This document shows positions 63,901-64,000 of a DNA stretch of 64,000 bases, piece by piece. Numbering within the stretch: the first letter of the stretch is position 1; each line of letters starts with the position of its first letter. The stretch lies in contig OX326960.1 of the NCBI GenBank assembly GCA_946800325.1, positions 20,788,393 to 20,852,392 of the forward strand. The letters run 5' to 3'. Source of the stretch: Luzula sylvatica (taxonomy: Eukaryota; Streptophyta; Magnoliopsida; Poales; Juncaceae). Below the pieces are notes generated by a model, which was given only the letters and a program-made list of their open reading frames with translations, was not told where the DNA came from and did not search any database. The position numbers and the translations under genes are program-made.

Positions 63901-64000
63901 TAACGCTTTGAGGAGTTCAAATGACGTGTTTTTAGATCATTTGTATCGTATATTTTACTACATAAGTTTTCACCAAATTTCACAAAAACTATGAAAGATG
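60910..64000. repeat. HOR continuation to window edge
   Basis: Monomers continue without a break in the order already seen near 45.0-46.3 kb and 54.2-56.5 kb: AAACTTCG, AAGATTG, AAACTTTC, ATGAAAGATG, GGGGAG/CTATATC, AATGTG, AAAGTGTC and CAGTTAACG at 61,935. A second round starts near 63,900. CAGTTAACG at 59,329 and 61,935 keeps the 2,606-bp (21-mer) spacing. The array runs off the right edge mid-monomer. Confidence 0.8.
61263..61295. other. Perfect 13-bp stem hairpin
   Basis: Both arms are intact near the right end of the window, again just before a TGACGTG unit. The hairpin class spans the entire array. Confidence 0.85.

Larger units (their letters stand above)
1..64000. repeat. 124-bp satellite DNA array (whole window)
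   Basis: The same AT-rich unit repeats from the first to the last base, always in the same orientation. Successive TTGAGGAGTT landmarks fall at 1, 125, 249, 371 and 495, giving a 124-bp period with one 2-bp loss. In the consensus I count 36 G or C in 124 bases, about 29%. Conserved blocks within each unit are GAGGAGTTCAAAT, ATCATTTGTATCG, ACATAACTTTTCAC, AATTTCACAAACAC, GTTTGTTTTTCGATT and CAAAACAAGATTTTAAC. Every unit carries GATC and TCGA. Both edges of the window lie inside the array, so its true length is unknown. No insertion, inversion or foreign sequence interrupts it. Such arrays are typical of centromeres or constitutive heterochromatin. That role is inferred, because sequence alone cannot show kinetochore binding. 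Confidence 0.98.

Noticed and set aside
1..64000. CRISPR array or other prokaryotic direct-repeat locus
   Set aside because: There are no unique spacers between repeats. The whole 124-bp unit is conserved and no cas-like gene is present.
1..64000. Transposon or retrotransposon insertions, tRNA, rRNA or other genes
   Set aside because: The 124-bp period runs without a break on both strands. I saw no target-site duplication, terminal repeat, coding frame or non-satellite segment.
1..64000. ACGTG or TGACGTG motifs as G-box or ACGT-element promoters
   Set aside because: ACGTG sits at a variable CpG in most monomers and alternates freely with ACATG, ACTTG and ACCTG, with no gene nearby. It is better explained as satellite sequence.

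Overview
The whole 64,000-base window is one uninterrupted tandem satellite array. The basic unit is a 124-bp monomer of about 29% G+C. Roughly 516 copies lie head to tail, all in the same orientation. I see no gene, RNA gene, transposon, CRISPR array or single-copy sequence. The only long open frames are four copies of one chance 111-codon frame with a TTG start, which I reject as genes. Long pure arrays of this kind are typical of eukaryotic centromeric or pericentromeric heterochromatin, and bacterial or organellar DNA is very unlikely. A 124-bp period is also the monomer length I recall for the centromeric satellite of the holocentric woodrush Luzula (LCS1/Lusy1). I cannot align to it here, so the organism remains a hypothesis.

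The monomers are not homogeneous. Diagnostic variants recur at fixed long distances and reveal nested higher-order repeats (HORs). Region by region: (A) 1 to ~13.44 kb is built from HORs of about 2,730, 1,862, 870, 4,967 and 2,235 bp (22, 15, 7, 40 and 18 monomers). (B) ~13.48 to 23.77 kb is a tandem pair of a 5,211-bp (42-mer) unit, and the second copy has lost exactly one monomer. (C) ~21.23 to 35.87 kb is a tandem pair of a 7,322-bp (59-mer) unit, each carrying an internal pair of 2,606-bp (21-mer) units. ~32.94 to 44.35 kb is an overlapping, nearly identical tandem pair of a 5,708-bp (46-mer) unit. (D) 44.35 to 64 kb is a mosaic in which a ~4.36-kb block recurs at 40.67, 48.49 and 56.56 kb (offsets 7,815 and 8,065 bp), joined by shorter 14-, 8- and 4-monomer amplifications.

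These blocks record a history of unequal exchange in whole-monomer steps. The clearest events are a clean one-monomer loss, a ten-monomer deletion shared by all downstream copies, and a two-monomer patch near 36.9 kb that looks like gene conversion because total length did not change. Three monomer-level features stand out: variants that form a perfect 13-bp stem hairpin, variation concentrated at CpG sites as expected from cytosine methylation, and A/T tracts spaced at roughly one helical turn. Block coordinates were worked out by hand from diagnostic variants. Offsets should be good to the base where quoted, and block edges to about 20-50 bp.
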